Shown piece after piece: positions 1-9,041 of a stretch of 33,813 bases of DNA. This DNA comes from M50B103 sp041667565 (lineage in GTDB: Bacteria > Fidelibacterota > Fidelibacteria > Fidelibacterales > Fidelibacteraceae). Each line of letters opens with the position of its first letter. Position 1 is the first letter of the stretch. Made by a program: the position numbers and the translations under genes. The stretch covers positions 1-33,813 of the forward strand of contig CAZNFT010000021.1 in NCBI GenBank assembly GCA_964572745.1, given 5' to 3'. The notes beneath the pieces were generated by a model. The model was not told where the DNA came from. It ran no database searches and saw only the letters and a list, made by a program, of their open reading frames with translations.

Positions 1-148
1 TTGCCTGTTTTTACAAATTACTTTCAGTTGCACTTACTTGTTGAATTCAGGATATTAAGAAACAATCGACTCGAAAATTTCAAAGCATTGCCCCAGTAGA
101 AATATAAAATCTACATCGCAATTATTTATTTAGAGAATAGGATAATAA

Positions 149-2301
149 TTTAACAGAGTAATCCAGATACCATATCTGGCCATCAATAAAAACAGAATAT
201 ATAAAACCATTGACGGCGGAATTAACTGGACAGATATAAGGCCTCAAATTCAGACAAATATTGTCGGGGCAAGCCCGAAAGTTAATTTTATTAACGAAAA
301 CATCGGCTCTGTTGCTCTATCTGTAGATGATGCTAGTAATGGATATAATTATGATATTGTTTATGCTTATGTCTGTTGCACACGAGATGGTGGACAAACC
401 TGGTCACAACTACTTGATGTAAATGAAGATCAGATCACGTACTTACAGCAAGTTACTGAGAACATCGTATATGTCAGTGGAACCGCCAGATTTGCTGTTA
501 CAAGTACAAGATGGTTTAAAAAGATCATCTATGATCGAGAGACAGGAACTTACACCTTGCAATCGATCACTCCAACACCCACATCACGACCACATGTATT
601 GGTTAAATCAAACAAGCGGTATCGCTTTAGGAATGTACAATGTTTCGTCATACACTCGCCAAGTATTTAAAACAAGTGACGGTGGTAATTCATGGCAAGG
701 TATTCATGGTGATCTTCCGCCTATGAATGATGCTATCTGGTCACCTTCATACCAATTTCTACAAATATTGGATGAGAATTCTTATGTTTTAGTTCAAGCA
801 TATAAAAACGCATCCGGTTTATATGAAAATAATATATGAAGAACAGATAATGGTGGTGCAAACTGGATCCCCGCACACTTTGATGTTGAACCGGAAAATT
901 TACGTCCATTAAGATCTCAGAAAACAACTTAGATGGTCTTGCCGTTGGATATGATACTAGCAAAGCTTGCTATATAACCCAAGATGGCGGATATAATTGG
1001 GAATATACCCTATTACCAGATATTGGCGGTCATCCGCTTTATGGTAGCGATATTACTTTAGATGGTAGCATTTGGATCCATGGTGCACATAAAGGCTTAT
1101 GGAAATCATCGTCTGAATTGATCGCAGATTTTGAAGCGGATGTCACAAGCGGCAGTGCTCCTTTGGAGGTTCATTTTACTGATCTTTCTCAAGAAGGTGT
1201 CAATGCTATTGCTAGTTGGAATTGGCAATTTGGTGATGAAAAAAGCAGTACAGCTCAAAATCCTGTTCATGCCTATAATGTTCCGGGTGACTATACGGTA
1301 TCCTTAACAGTCAATGACGGCACAGGATCCGATACAAAAGAAATCGCGAATTACATCAGAGTTTTGGGATCAAACCATGCTGTGATTACAGGGGTAGTAG
1401 ATGTTCCCGAAGATCAAGGTGGCTGGGTAAGCGTTCACTTTGTACATAGTGGTCATGATACGGATGTTTTAGATGCCCAACGCGCAGCGGAAGACAGTCT
1501 GGAAATGTATACTGTCGAGATCAATGATGGTAGCGCATGGCTTAGCTCTAATTCTATGGTTGCTTACGGGGCTGGGACTTATTCCATTCTTGCACACACA
1601 CACCGATAGATTCATCGGCAAGCTCAAATGGTCTCCTAGATTTCAGGGTGATAGCCGGTATGACAGAAGGTAATTTTGCAAGTAACGTCGTTGAGGGATA
1701 CTCAGTAGATAATTTAGCTCCTGAGGTACCCACCGGATTAAGGGCTACGATTGCTACGACAACGATAGTTATTAATTGGAATCCTTCAATGGATAAAGAT
1801 TTCCAATATTACAATATTTACCGTAGCGTCAATGAAGATTTTACTGAGCAAAGTACGATCCGATACGCATCAACAATAGAAAACATCTTTACCGATGATG
1901 CAGTAGAAGTAGATAAAACTTACTATTATCGAGTTACGACCATCGATTTTAATGGAAATGAAAGTCATGTATCCGAAACAGCAAGTTTACTTGTAGGCAT
2001 AGACGATCTTAAATCTCTTCCCGAGATCTTTGAGTTATCGCAAAACTACCCAAATCCATTTAATCCAACAACAACTCTCGCTTATAGACTACCTGAAAGA
2101 GCAGATATAAAGCTCAATATTTTTGATATAACAGGTCAGATGGTCAGAGAATGGTCTATTAGTGATCAACAAGCCGGCTGGCATCAAGTGATCTGGGATG
2201 GAAGAGACATGAGTGGAAATCTTGTCTCCACGGGCATCTATATTTATAGTCTCCAGGCCGGAGATTTTGTCAGTACCAAGAAGATGCTTTTTATAAAGTA
2301 A
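149..2301 (+). pseudogene. Broken secreted Asp-box/PKD/FN3 protein with C-terminal sorting domain
   Basis: One protein can be read only by changing frame three times. The order is five Asp-box-like repeats (IDGGINW, RDGGQTW, SDGGNSW, DNGGANW, QDGGYNW), a PKD domain (about 1118-1365, with 'WNWQFGDEKSSTAQNPVHAY'), a middle region, a fibronectin-III-like domain (about 1705-2000) and a C-terminal FlgD-like/type IX-type sorting domain starting 'FELSQNYPNPFNPTT' and ending at 2301. The disruptions are a one-base shift at about 580-595, an in-frame TGA at 837-839 where the context NNI-x-RTDNGG suggests Trp, a one-base shift back at about 903-907, and a two-base shift in a CA run at 1593-1603. No start codon is evident; the first segment is open from 149 with no ATG, so the N-terminus is missing or lies in yet another frame. 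It was probably a surface or secreted binding protein. It is either a decayed gene or a low-quality contig end; other genes in the window are intact, which argues against a recoded TGA. Confidence 0.75.
1593..1603 (+). repeat. CA dinucleotide run at a frameshift
   Basis: The run is (CA)5C. Upstream the frame reads ...SILAHTHR and stops at 1607-1609. Downstream frame 1 reads TPIDSSASSNGLLDFRVIAG and continues to the end of the gene. Removing one CA unit would join the two as ...LAHTPIDSS.., so the lesion is exactly one extra dinucleotide. Confidence 0.8.
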
Positions 2302-2536
2302 GATATAAGATATAGGGCTGGTGCTTGTGTAGCAAAATTTTATCGATGGCGACATCCAGCTCCCATTTAATAGGGTTTCCAAGATGTCCAAGGTTTTGGG
2401 TCCAAGCTGACGACTTTTAGGTGTTTACCCTTTATTCTTTGCTATTCAGCGTCTTATTTGAGCAGACCTGCATTATTATTTTTATTTTTCCCACTCTCTT
2501 CGTTTTTATACAATTTACTACAGATTACTACTTGGG

Positions 2537-4150
2537 TTATAGGCTTTTCTTTATAAGCATATCAGCGGCTCTTTTTCCCGTGAAAATTGCAATGGGGAAA
2601 CCGGCAGGACTAAAAGTCCATTGTCCGGCCTGATATATATGCGCAAGGGGAGTTTTATAAGAATCGAACATATCTGTAATTTTATGAGGGACGGGAATAT
2701 CCTGTTTATCAAAAGCCCAGCCCGTTAATGCGCCATCCAGATTTGCGGTCAATCTTTCCATGCTGATGGGAGTGGATGAAAATTTATCAATAATATGTTT
2801 ATCCAGATCGGGGAAAATAGACTTGCTGAGGATGTCAACGGTGATATCTTCAATGTAAATCTTAAATTCATCATACCATCCCATATCCTTGATATATTGA
2901 GTGAGTTTATGGTCAAATAATATTGATATAACAAAAGCAGTTTTTCCTTCAGGCGCCAGATGAGGGTCTCGCATAGCAGGAATGGAGATTTCGAAGGTAT
3001 TTCTTTCCAGTAATAGTTTAAGGTAATCTTTGATCTTTTGTTTTGAGTGTGTGTCTTTTTTGCCGCTTTCAATGATGTTGTCAACAGCTTTTCTATCAAC
3101 AGTCGATAAACCTGTTTTATCAGCTGTATAGAAAAGATGTTCAGAACAGATCTTTCTAAAATGTTCAACACTCTGGTCAAGGGCAAGATAAACGCTTAAT
3201 ACAGATTCGCCACCTCGCAAGGATTCGAGCTTATCTTTCATGTTTTGAACATTTTGACGCACTTTATCTTTTTTAATATTCTTGCAAGAAATTGCTTTAT
3301 ACATGTTTTTTAAGTTTGCCGCCCAGATAATAGCATCATAATCATATATGTTTCCATGTTGATCTGTTAAAGTTTTATTATCCGGATCGATATGAGTAAT
3401 AGCTGTATTAAGGCGTATATCTGCGCCGAGAGAACGAGCGTTTTCCTCTAATTTACGCGGTAAAACTCCCGTTCCACCTTTAGGATAATGATAATCCAGG
3501 TAAAGAGAAAAATAGGATAAGGCAAAGAAAGCAGGTGTCTCCGTAAAAAAATGCTGACAAATATTATCGTTTAACTTCTGATCTTGGGAAAGCTTTAAGA
3601 TAAATTCCTCTACGGGTTGATGCATTTTTAAGATCTTAGGAATGACCCGTATATATTTAAACAACCAGGGAAGCAGTACCTTAGTGGCATATTTAGGATC
3701 GTTTTTTATATCTTTAAAAATTGGATTTTCAATGCCATAAAGTATATCCATATAAGACATGATCTTTGTGATAGTCTTGATGATATGTGTGATCTCTTGC
3801 TGAGAATCCGTAAAATTACGACGAAGAAATTCTTCGTAATCATTAACACTTTCAAGGCCATTTAGTCTAAGAATATCCTTTTCAAGTCCTATGGATACCT
3901 GACTTTTTAGCCATTCTATATCCAATCCCAAGTTTTTAAGCATGGGGAAAAGTATTCCAGAGTCTTCCATGGATCGAATTCCACCATCATAAATAAAGCC
4001 ATTTCGCTCGAAAGAATTCACCAATCCACCGCATTGAGAAGCTTGTTCGAAAAGCGTCACATTTAAGCCGGCTTTAGCTAAATAGTTAGTAGCGGTTAAA
4101 CCGGCCATACCGGCACCGACAACGAAGTAGTTTTTTTTATCCATCGTCAT
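2537..4150 (-). CDS. Phytoene desaturase/carotenoid isomerase-family FAD oxidoreductase
   Basis: A 537-residue flavoprotein of the CrtI/CrtISO-like amine-oxidase superfamily. The N-terminal dinucleotide-binding motif is VVGAGMAGLTATNYLAKAG, followed by LFEQASQCGGLVNSF at about 33-47 and 'GFIYDGGIRSM', typical of the family's FAD-contact region. The C-terminus 'IYQAGQWTFSPAGFPIAIFTG' is the second FAD-binding motif; in the family the closing loop is GxxxxPGxGxxxA-like. The start ATG at 4148-4150 has an AGAGATC-type ribosome-binding site a few bases upstream, and a second ATG lies two codons in (MTMDKK). No carotenoid synthesis genes are nearby, so the substrate cannot be assigned; proteins of this shape also act as generic polyene or retinol-type oxidoreductases. 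It faces the broken gene convergently, and I see no strong terminator in the 235 bp between them. Confidence 0.8.
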   Translation of the reverse strand: MTMDKKNYFVVGAGMAGLTATNYLAKAGLNVTLFEQASQCGGLVNSFERNGFIYDGGIRSMEDSGILFPMLKNLGLDIEWLKSQVSIGLEKDILRLNGLESVNDYEEFLRRNFTDSQQEITHIIKTITKIMSYMDILYGIENPIFKDIKNDPKYATKVLLPWLFKYIRVIPKILKMHQPVEEFILKLSQDQKLNDNICQHFFTETPAFFALSYFSLYLDYHYPKGGTGVLPRKLEENARSLGADIRLNTAITHIDPDNKTLTDQHGNIYDYDAIIWAANLKNMYKAISCKNIKKDKVRQNVQNMKDKLESLRGGESVLSVYLALDQSVEHFRKICSEHLFYTADKTGLSTVDRKAVDNIIESGKKDTHSKQKIKDYLKLLLERNTFEISIPAMRDPHLAPEGKTAFVISILFDHKLTQYIKDMGWYDEFKIYIEDITVDILSKSIFPDLDKHIIDKFSSTPISMERLTANLDGALTGWAFDKQDIPVPHKITDMFDSYKTPLAHIYQAGQWTFSPAGFPIAIFTGKRAADMLIKKSL

Positions 4151-4651
4151 TTGATCTCTTTTCTGTTTTGCATCAATTCTTTACTCATTGTTTAATTATT
4201 CAATCAAAGTTCCAAATTTTTAGGCTATAGCGCGTTGATAAACAGCATTTAGGAAATATCGGGATCTTTCAGCTTATGTCAAAGACTTCTTAAAATTTTT
4301 TTAAGCAGTCGGCACCCGCCTTAAAGATGAGCCTGCAGATTTTTAAACCTTAGAGTTTATGTTTTTCAATCTTATTCTTCATCCAAGCTTCTCCATTAAT
4401 CTTAAAGAGTCTCTTTTGCCGCCAAGGTCGGTTCCACTCTTAACTCTTTCTTAACTAAAAATTAAGATTCTTTAAAAAACATTTGCACAGAATTAATTAA
4501 TTAGTTAACATTATAAATTGCTGAAAATTAGGGCGAAGGATGAAAAGTCAAATGGAGTAGAGAGCTGTTTAGGCTGTATCCTTTGTGCGAAGAGAGAGAT
4601 AAAAATGAGAGCTTGCAGATTTTCTGCCGAAGAGAATTCTGGAGAGATAGA
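4151..4651. other. Divergent intergenic/leader region upstream of the DUF11 cluster
   Basis: About 500 bp without a convincing gene between the leftward oxidoreductase and the rightward cluster. A possible promoter is TTGCAC at about 4484 followed 17 bases later by TAACAT. A region with GTTAAC and AAAATTAGG at about 4505-4533 recurs upstream of the paralogous gene at 5698 (about 5523-5550), as do a CCTTTG box and GAGAATTCT. These shared blocks suggest that the leader was duplicated together with the gene. A reading frame extends upstream to 4583, but it lacks a signal peptide-like start and has no good ribosome-binding site. Confidence 0.4.
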
Positions 4652-5443
4652 GTGCAAAATTTCCTGAAGCTTAAAAAAATTGTGGTTTTGTATTGTGTCA
4701 TGAGCTGTACGCTATTATATGCAGTTTCTGCTACTATTTCAGTTGATAAATCTGAAGTAGAACCAGGGGAAACAGTACGTTATACGGTAACTATTAACAA
4801 TACCTATAATCCTGAGGATCTAAATAGTGTAGAGCTAAGCCTAGCTAATGGTTTTGATTATGTTGCCAATTCAAGTTCCGGTGTGACAAGCAATAACCCG
4901 AATATAAGTGCTCAAACGCTTACTTGGAGTGGTTTAGATGAGTCGCTTGGTCCCCTAACTCTAAGTTTTTCCGCTACTGCTTCTAATACAGAAGGCACAT
5001 ATACTATAGAAGGAAAGATAAGCGCCACTAGGTATTTTTGGATTTTTCCTTGGGGCACAAGTACGACTGTTAGCGCCACCGCGCCTGTAACTGTCCTTAT
5101 TCCACAAGTAGATCCGCAACCGGCAATGACCATGTTTAAATATTGTAATGGCTCTACTACACCTTCTACTGCTAAGCCGGGTGATATATTAAGCTATAAA
5201 ACAACTTATGCAAATGGAGGCGATGGAGAGGCAGCACAAATTATTATCGATGAAAGTATCCCTCAACAATGCAATCTTGTATCTAATTCGATCATAGCAA
5301 ATAATATGACCGTTAAATATAGTAGTGATGGTGTTAGCTATTTCGATAATCCAACAAATCCTGTGACTCACTTGAGGTTTTTACGTAATAATTTAGCTTC
5401 AGGTGCTTCTGGAGAAATAATCTTTGCTGTACAAATAAAATAG
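4652..5443 (+). CDS. Secreted DUF11-module protein (cluster gene A)
   Basis: A 263-residue exported protein if it starts at GTG 4652, which has GGAGAG at 4641-4646 and puts the basic/hydrophobic signal peptide (KLKKIVVLYCVMSCTLLYA) at the N-terminus. The frame is open to 4583, but the extra 23 residues would bury the signal peptide. After cleavage there are two beta-sandwich modules: about 28-145 (starting TISVDKSEVEPGETVRYTV) and about 155-263 (KPGDILSYKTTYANGGDGEA ... NSIIANNMTVKYSSDGVSYF). The second matches DUF11/TIGR01451-type repeats and ends on the last strand, 'GEIIFAVQIK', exactly at the stop. There is no catalytic motif, lipobox or sorting tail. It is closely related in layout to the next gene, with which it shares leader blocks. 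A structural subunit role is inferred. Confidence 0.75.
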   Translation: MQNFLKLKKIVVLYCVMSCTLLYAVSATISVDKSEVEPGETVRYTVTINNTYNPEDLNSVELSLANGFDYVANSSSGVTSNNPNISAQTLTWSGLDESLGPLTLSFSATASNTEGTYTIEGKISATRYFWIFPWGTSTTVSATAPVTVLIPQVDPQPAMTMFKYCNGSTTPSTAKPGDILSYKTTYANGGDGEAAQIIIDESIPQQCNLVSNSIIANNMTVKYSSDGVSYFDNPTNPVTHLRFLRNNLASGASGEIIFAVQIK

Positions 5444-5653
5444 GGAAAAAAATAAAGACTTAAGATTTGCTTAAAAGATAATAAGTATTGAATTAATATA
5501 AAAGCTTGTAGGACAGCTAATTGTTAACTACTATTAAAATTAGGCCTAAAATTTTAAGCTTAAAAATGCTAATTGTAAAAGAGAGATGCCCTTTAGTGAT
5601 TATGGCTCCTTTGAATGGAGAAGTGAAGAGACAGAAAACATATGAGAATTCTA

Positions 5654-5679
5654 CTAAGATCCTGTTAATGAAATCTTAG
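5654..5679 (+). promoter_or_regulatory. Stem-loop directly before the ribosome-binding site of gene B
   Basis: CTAAGAT (5654-5660) and ATCTTAG (5673-5679) form a 7-bp stem with a 12-base loop. It ends on the GGGAGAG ribosome-binding site (5679-5685). The paralogous leader of gene A lacks this hairpin, although both share GAGAATTCT just upstream. A translational control role is inferred. Confidence 0.35.
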
Positions 5680-5697
5680 GGAGAGACAATACGAAAT

Positions 5698-6374
5698 TTG
5701 GTGTTCCCAAAAAAAATTGCGGTAATGCTTGCTATTATAGCCTGCGCTGTTTTAAATGCGGCAAGCGCAACTATTGTATGTAATAATTCTCCAACTGTAG
5801 NNNNNNNNNNNNNNNNNNNNNNNNNNNNNNNNNNNNNNNNNNNNNNNNNNNNNNNNNNNNNNNNNNNNNNNNNNNNNNNNNNNNNNNNNNNNNNNNNNNN
5901 GCTGTTTTAAATGCGGCAAGCGCAACTATTGTATGTAATAATTCTCCAACTGTAGAGGCAGAAATAATACATACTGTATTTGTAATAAGCGGATCTGTAA
6001 CAATTTCCCTTGGTCCCACTGCGCCCGTAACTGTAGAAACTCCACCACTTCCACAGCCATTTCTTGTATTAACTAAAATGGTCGATAAAACTTACGCGGT
6101 TTCGGGTGCTTATTTAAATTACACACTATTATATTTGAACTCCGGCAACGGAGATGCAACAGAAGTAAAAGTTTTTGAAAGTATTCCACCTGATACACAT
6201 TATATATCCGGGTCAGCCATAGCTGATGGAATGAATATACAATTTAGCCCCGATGGCGGGTTAAATTATTATAACCAAGAAACAACTCCCATTACCGACC
6301 TGAAATTTGAACTGGGTTCATCTTTGCCGACCGGTCAAGGTGGGAGTATAATTTTTAAAGTAGAAGTTAAATAA
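5698..6374 (+). CDS. Secreted DUF11-module protein (cluster gene B), split by an artefactual gap
   Basis: The gene reads into the 100-N gap and out again in the same frame. Because 5746-5800 and 5901-5955 are identical, joining 5800 directly to 5956 gives one 173-codon protein: a start at TTG 5698 or GTG 5701 after GGGAGAG, a signal peptide (KKIAVMLAIIACAVLNAASA), a short spacer with PVTVETPPLPQP, and one DUF11-type module (about 75-173) with 'NSGNGDATEVKVFESIPPDT' and 'IQFSPDGGLNYY', ending 'SIIFKVEVK'. The PVTV-proline linker and the module parallel gene A, but B lacks most of A's first module. It lies 12 bp before gene C and probably shares a transcript with it. An exported structural subunit is inferred. 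Confidence 0.7.
5801..5900. other. Scaffold gap (100 N) between overlapping contig ends
   Basis: Exactly 100 N. The 55 bases before it (5746-5800) and after it (5901-5955) are identical, so the gap is a scaffolding placeholder over a true overlap. Confidence 0.9.
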
Positions 6375-6386
6375 AAGGAGATAGAT

Positions 6387-6875
6387 ATGAGACTTCGCAG
6401 AATCACCGTCCTCCTTCTATTGCTGGTCGTCGTTTTCGGCGCTGTTGCTTTTGCTCAGGGCATCCCCAAACTTGAGCTAAAAGTATCAGAAGAGAAAATG
6501 AATATGAGCCAAGCAGAGAAGATGGGCAGACAAGAGATCGCCTACAAACCAGGCGATGTAATCAAGTACACTCTTTGGGCACAGAATGTGGGAACGGGGG
6601 TTATGACAGAACCTGTTATAACAAATCCCATTCCTGATAATGTTGTTTACAAAGCTAATAGTGCTAAGGGTCGCCAGACAAAGATCGTTTTTTCCATTGA
6701 TGGTGGAAAAACGTATCAGTCTTGGCCTCCTCAGTACAAGGTGAAGGATAAGAACGGGAAGACTGTTGTAAAAGCAGCCACGCCCGAGATGATTACCCAC
6801 GTGCAATGGCAACTGGCACGATCATTGAATCCTAAAGAGAGTAAAAAGTTAGAATTTGAAGTAACTGTAAAATAG
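6387..6875 (+). CDS. Small secreted DUF11-like protein (cluster gene C)
   Basis: A 162-residue exported protein with a strong ribosome-binding site (AAAGGAGAT) before ATG 6387. It has a clear signal peptide (MRLRRITVLLLLLVVVFGAVAFAQ, cleavage near residue 23), a short charged segment (about 28-50, KVSEEKMNMSQAEKMGRQE) and a single DUF11-type module (about 53-162): KPGDVIKYTLWAQNVGTG, a proline turn NPIPDNVVY, 'FSIDGGKTYQ', 'ITHVQWQLAR' and the final strand 'LEFEVTVK' at the stop. It shares the S-x-DGG-x-x-Y element and the ending with genes A and B but is more basic, and it has an extra lysine-rich loop before ITHVQW. It lies 12 bp after B and 26 bp before D, so co-transcription is likely. 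No enzymatic motif is visible. Confidence 0.75.
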   Translation: MRLRRITVLLLLLVVVFGAVAFAQGIPKLELKVSEEKMNMSQAEKMGRQEIAYKPGDVIKYTLWAQNVGTGVMTEPVITNPIPDNVVYKANSAKGRQTKIVFSIDGGKTYQSWPPQYKVKDKNGKTVVKAATPEMITHVQWQLARSLNPKESKKLEFEVTVK

Positions 6876-6901
6876 AAAATGAATTTCAAAAAGGAAAACA
6901 A

Positions 6902-8998
6902 ATGAAAGTGAAAAAAATCTTTCTAAGTATTCTGGTCTTAGCGATGCTTAGCAGCTTTGCTTTTGCAGCCGGAACCCCTGCTGGTACTGAGATAACAAAT
7001 CAGGCCTTTGGCAGCTATAAAGATGCCAATAACGCAAATTCCTATACTATGCAATCAAACATAGTGCGTACATTTGTACAACAGGTAGCCGGTGTAGAAT
7101 TTAGTAATACACCAGGTGAAGTGTATATACCACTGCTTGGAACAGCAACATTTCCATTCACCTTAACTAACACAGGTAACGGTATAGATTCTTATGATCT
7201 GGCTCTTGCTTTGCAAAATGTAGCCGGATTTACTTATCAAGCTAAGATCTATGAAGATACCGGTCAAATTGGAGTATTTGATGGTTCTGAAACAGAAATA
7301 TCTAATTCAGGAACTATTAATGCAGATGCAAGCAAAAATATTTTGCTTGTTGTAACAAATACCGGTACAGATGGTATGGCAGTGAATGGACAAAGTGTTG
7401 TACTTGACCTTACAGCTTCATCAAAATACTATCAAGACGGATCACATCAAGGTGATCCAAATTTAGTTGTTCAGGCGGGTGTCGGCTCGGCTTCAGCTAC
7501 CGGTATTACAACTACAGTTGAAACACCGGTTATTGATGTTACTTTTACAGCCAACCCCATAGCTGCTAAAACAGGTTTACCTGTGGTATTTACCGTTGCT
7601 GTTACTAATAATAGTACTGCACATGTTGCTGGAAATCAAAATGCAGCCTATGAAGTTGCTGTGGATATTTCTAGTCTTGCTGGCTACGCAGATTATATTG
7701 CTACTTCCGGTGGAACACTTGAAGGAAGTTTAGTAAAATTTGCATTTAATGATCTTGCTGTTGGTGCAACAGAAACTGTCACCTTCTCAGTAGAAAATAA
7801 AACTACAATCCCCACCGGTACATATACAGTTAATGCAGATGTTAATTGGGTAATAGGCAGCACAACACAGCTAGTTGAAAAATCTGCCAGCTATAATATT
7901 AATCGTCGTTTTAAGGCAGTTATTACTCCAGATGGTGATGCTTCAACAAAAGCACCAGGTGAAGAAGTTCGTTATTCTTTCATATTAACCAACAAGAGTA
8001 ATGGTATTGATGTTATAAACCTGACTCATACAACTCAGGATATCACTGACTGGAAATTCTATTATGCCAATGGTACTGCGCTTGGTGCCGAATTAACAGA
8101 TACCAATAGTGATGGTGTTATAGATGCCGGTATTATGGAAAGAGATACCGATGTATCTATTATTGCAGTTGCTACAGTACCAAATGTTGTAGCTCACGAG
8201 CATGGAAGAATAATGGAATTAGTTGTTACAGCAACTCCAACAATGAATGCGGCTGGAGATGAAAGTATTTCAGCTTCCCACACTTTTACTACGACTCTTA
8301 CAAAGACTTTTGGTGTTATTGTTGCTTCTGATCATACGACTAAACTTGCCAACCCCGGTGATGAGGTTACTTATTCTTTTACCATTACAAACAATGGTAA
8401 TGCTAATGATCAAATAGTAGTTACATCATATTGTGAGTTGATCTCTTGGTCATTTTCTGATGGAACCAATAGCTATACATGTGGAAATGTCGCTACGCTG
8501 TCTATGGCAAGTGGTGAAGTAATATCATTTACTGTAACTGGAACTGTTCCAACACAAGATGCTGGCAACCAGCCTTTTGCTGATGGCACCGAAATAGTAC
8601 TTAGTGTTACAGCTACTACAACAGCCGGTGGGTCTAGTGAATCTGATATTAGTACATTTACGACTCAACTTACATTGCCGAATCTTTCTTTACAGAAATA
8701 TATATGGTCAGGTACTGAGTATGTTCAAAGTGTAACATATGCAAAACCAGGTGATGAATTAACGTATCAACTTATTCTTTCAAATGACGGAAGTGGTGTT
8801 GCTTCGGCTGTTGAAGTTACAGATCTTATTCCGGCAAATACTACATTTGTACCAGGATCTGTTACTACAGATTATCAATATTCAGCCAATACTACTCAAG
8901 CTGGATATATTGCAGTTGAAAACCATGTTAAACTTTCACTCCTTACTTTAGAAGCCGGTGCAATAGTAACAATTAGCTTTAGAGTAACGATCAATTAA
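6902..8998 (+). CDS. Large secreted multi-module beta-sandwich/DUF11 protein (cluster gene D)
   Basis: 698 residues, with an AAGGA ribosome-binding site and a signal peptide (KKIFLSILVLAMLSSFAFA). A conserved N-terminal stretch, 'GTPAGTEITNQAFGSY' ... 'SNIVRTFVQQVAGV', is also found at the mature N-terminus of gene E (TPLGTEIKNIATARY). About five Ig-like modules follow, starting near residues 40, 209, 334, 470 and 591. The third to fifth each carry the hallmark [A/N]PG(D/E)E(V/L)xYxxxLxN. The last is a canonical DUF11 module ending 'VTISFRVTIN'. It is rich in Thr, Val, Asn and Ala with very few Cys, as expected for an extracellular fibre or layer protein. There is no membrane anchor, LPXTG or type IX tail. 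It is probably a major structural component of the envelope structure encoded by the cluster; this function is inferred. Confidence 0.75.
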   Translation: MKVKKIFLSILVLAMLSSFAFAAGTPAGTEITNQAFGSYKDANNANSYTMQSNIVRTFVQQVAGVEFSNTPGEVYIPLLGTATFPFTLTNTGNGIDSYDLALALQNVAGFTYQAKIYEDTGQIGVFDGSETEISNSGTINADASKNILLVVTNTGTDGMAVNGQSVVLDLTASSKYYQDGSHQGDPNLVVQAGVGSASATGITTTVETPVIDVTFTANPIAAKTGLPVVFTVAVTNNSTAHVAGNQNAAYEVAVDISSLAGYADYIATSGGTLEGSLVKFAFNDLAVGATETVTFSVENKTTIPTGTYTVNADVNWVIGSTTQLVEKSASYNINRRFKAVITPDGDASTKAPGEEVRYSFILTNKSNGIDVINLTHTTQDITDWKFYYANGTALGAELTDTNSDGVIDAGIMERDTDVSIIAVATVPNVVAHEHGRIMELVVTATPTMNAAGDESISASHTFTTTLTKTFGVIVASDHTTKLANPGDEVTYSFTITNNGNANDQIVVTSYCELISWSFSDGTNSYTCGNVATLSMASGEVISFTVTGTVPTQDAGNQPFADGTEIVLSVTATTTAGGSSESDISTFTTQLTLPNLSLQKYIWSGTEYVQSVTYAKPGDELTYQLILSNDGSGVASAVEVTDLIPANTTFVPGSVTTDYQYSANTTQAGYIAVENHVKLSLLTLEAGAIVTISFRVTIN

Positions 8999-9041
8999 TA
9001 AGCTGTTAAGCTATTAAGAAAAAGCAGAGACAATCAAAAGA

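Noticed and set aside
837..839. TGA read as Trp (alternative genetic code)
   Set aside because: Only one case, in a gene with three other lesions. All other genes in the window are full length with no in-frame TGA and use TGG for Trp.
2421..2633. Small hydrophobic reading frame on the + strand
   Set aside because: It overlaps the 3' end of the oxidoreductase gene, has no ribosome-binding site and consists mainly of AT-rich hydrophobic codons.
4583..4651. Longer N-terminus for gene A
   Set aside because: It would put 23 charged residues before the signal peptide, and the good ribosome-binding site lies at 4641-4646, just before GTG 4652.
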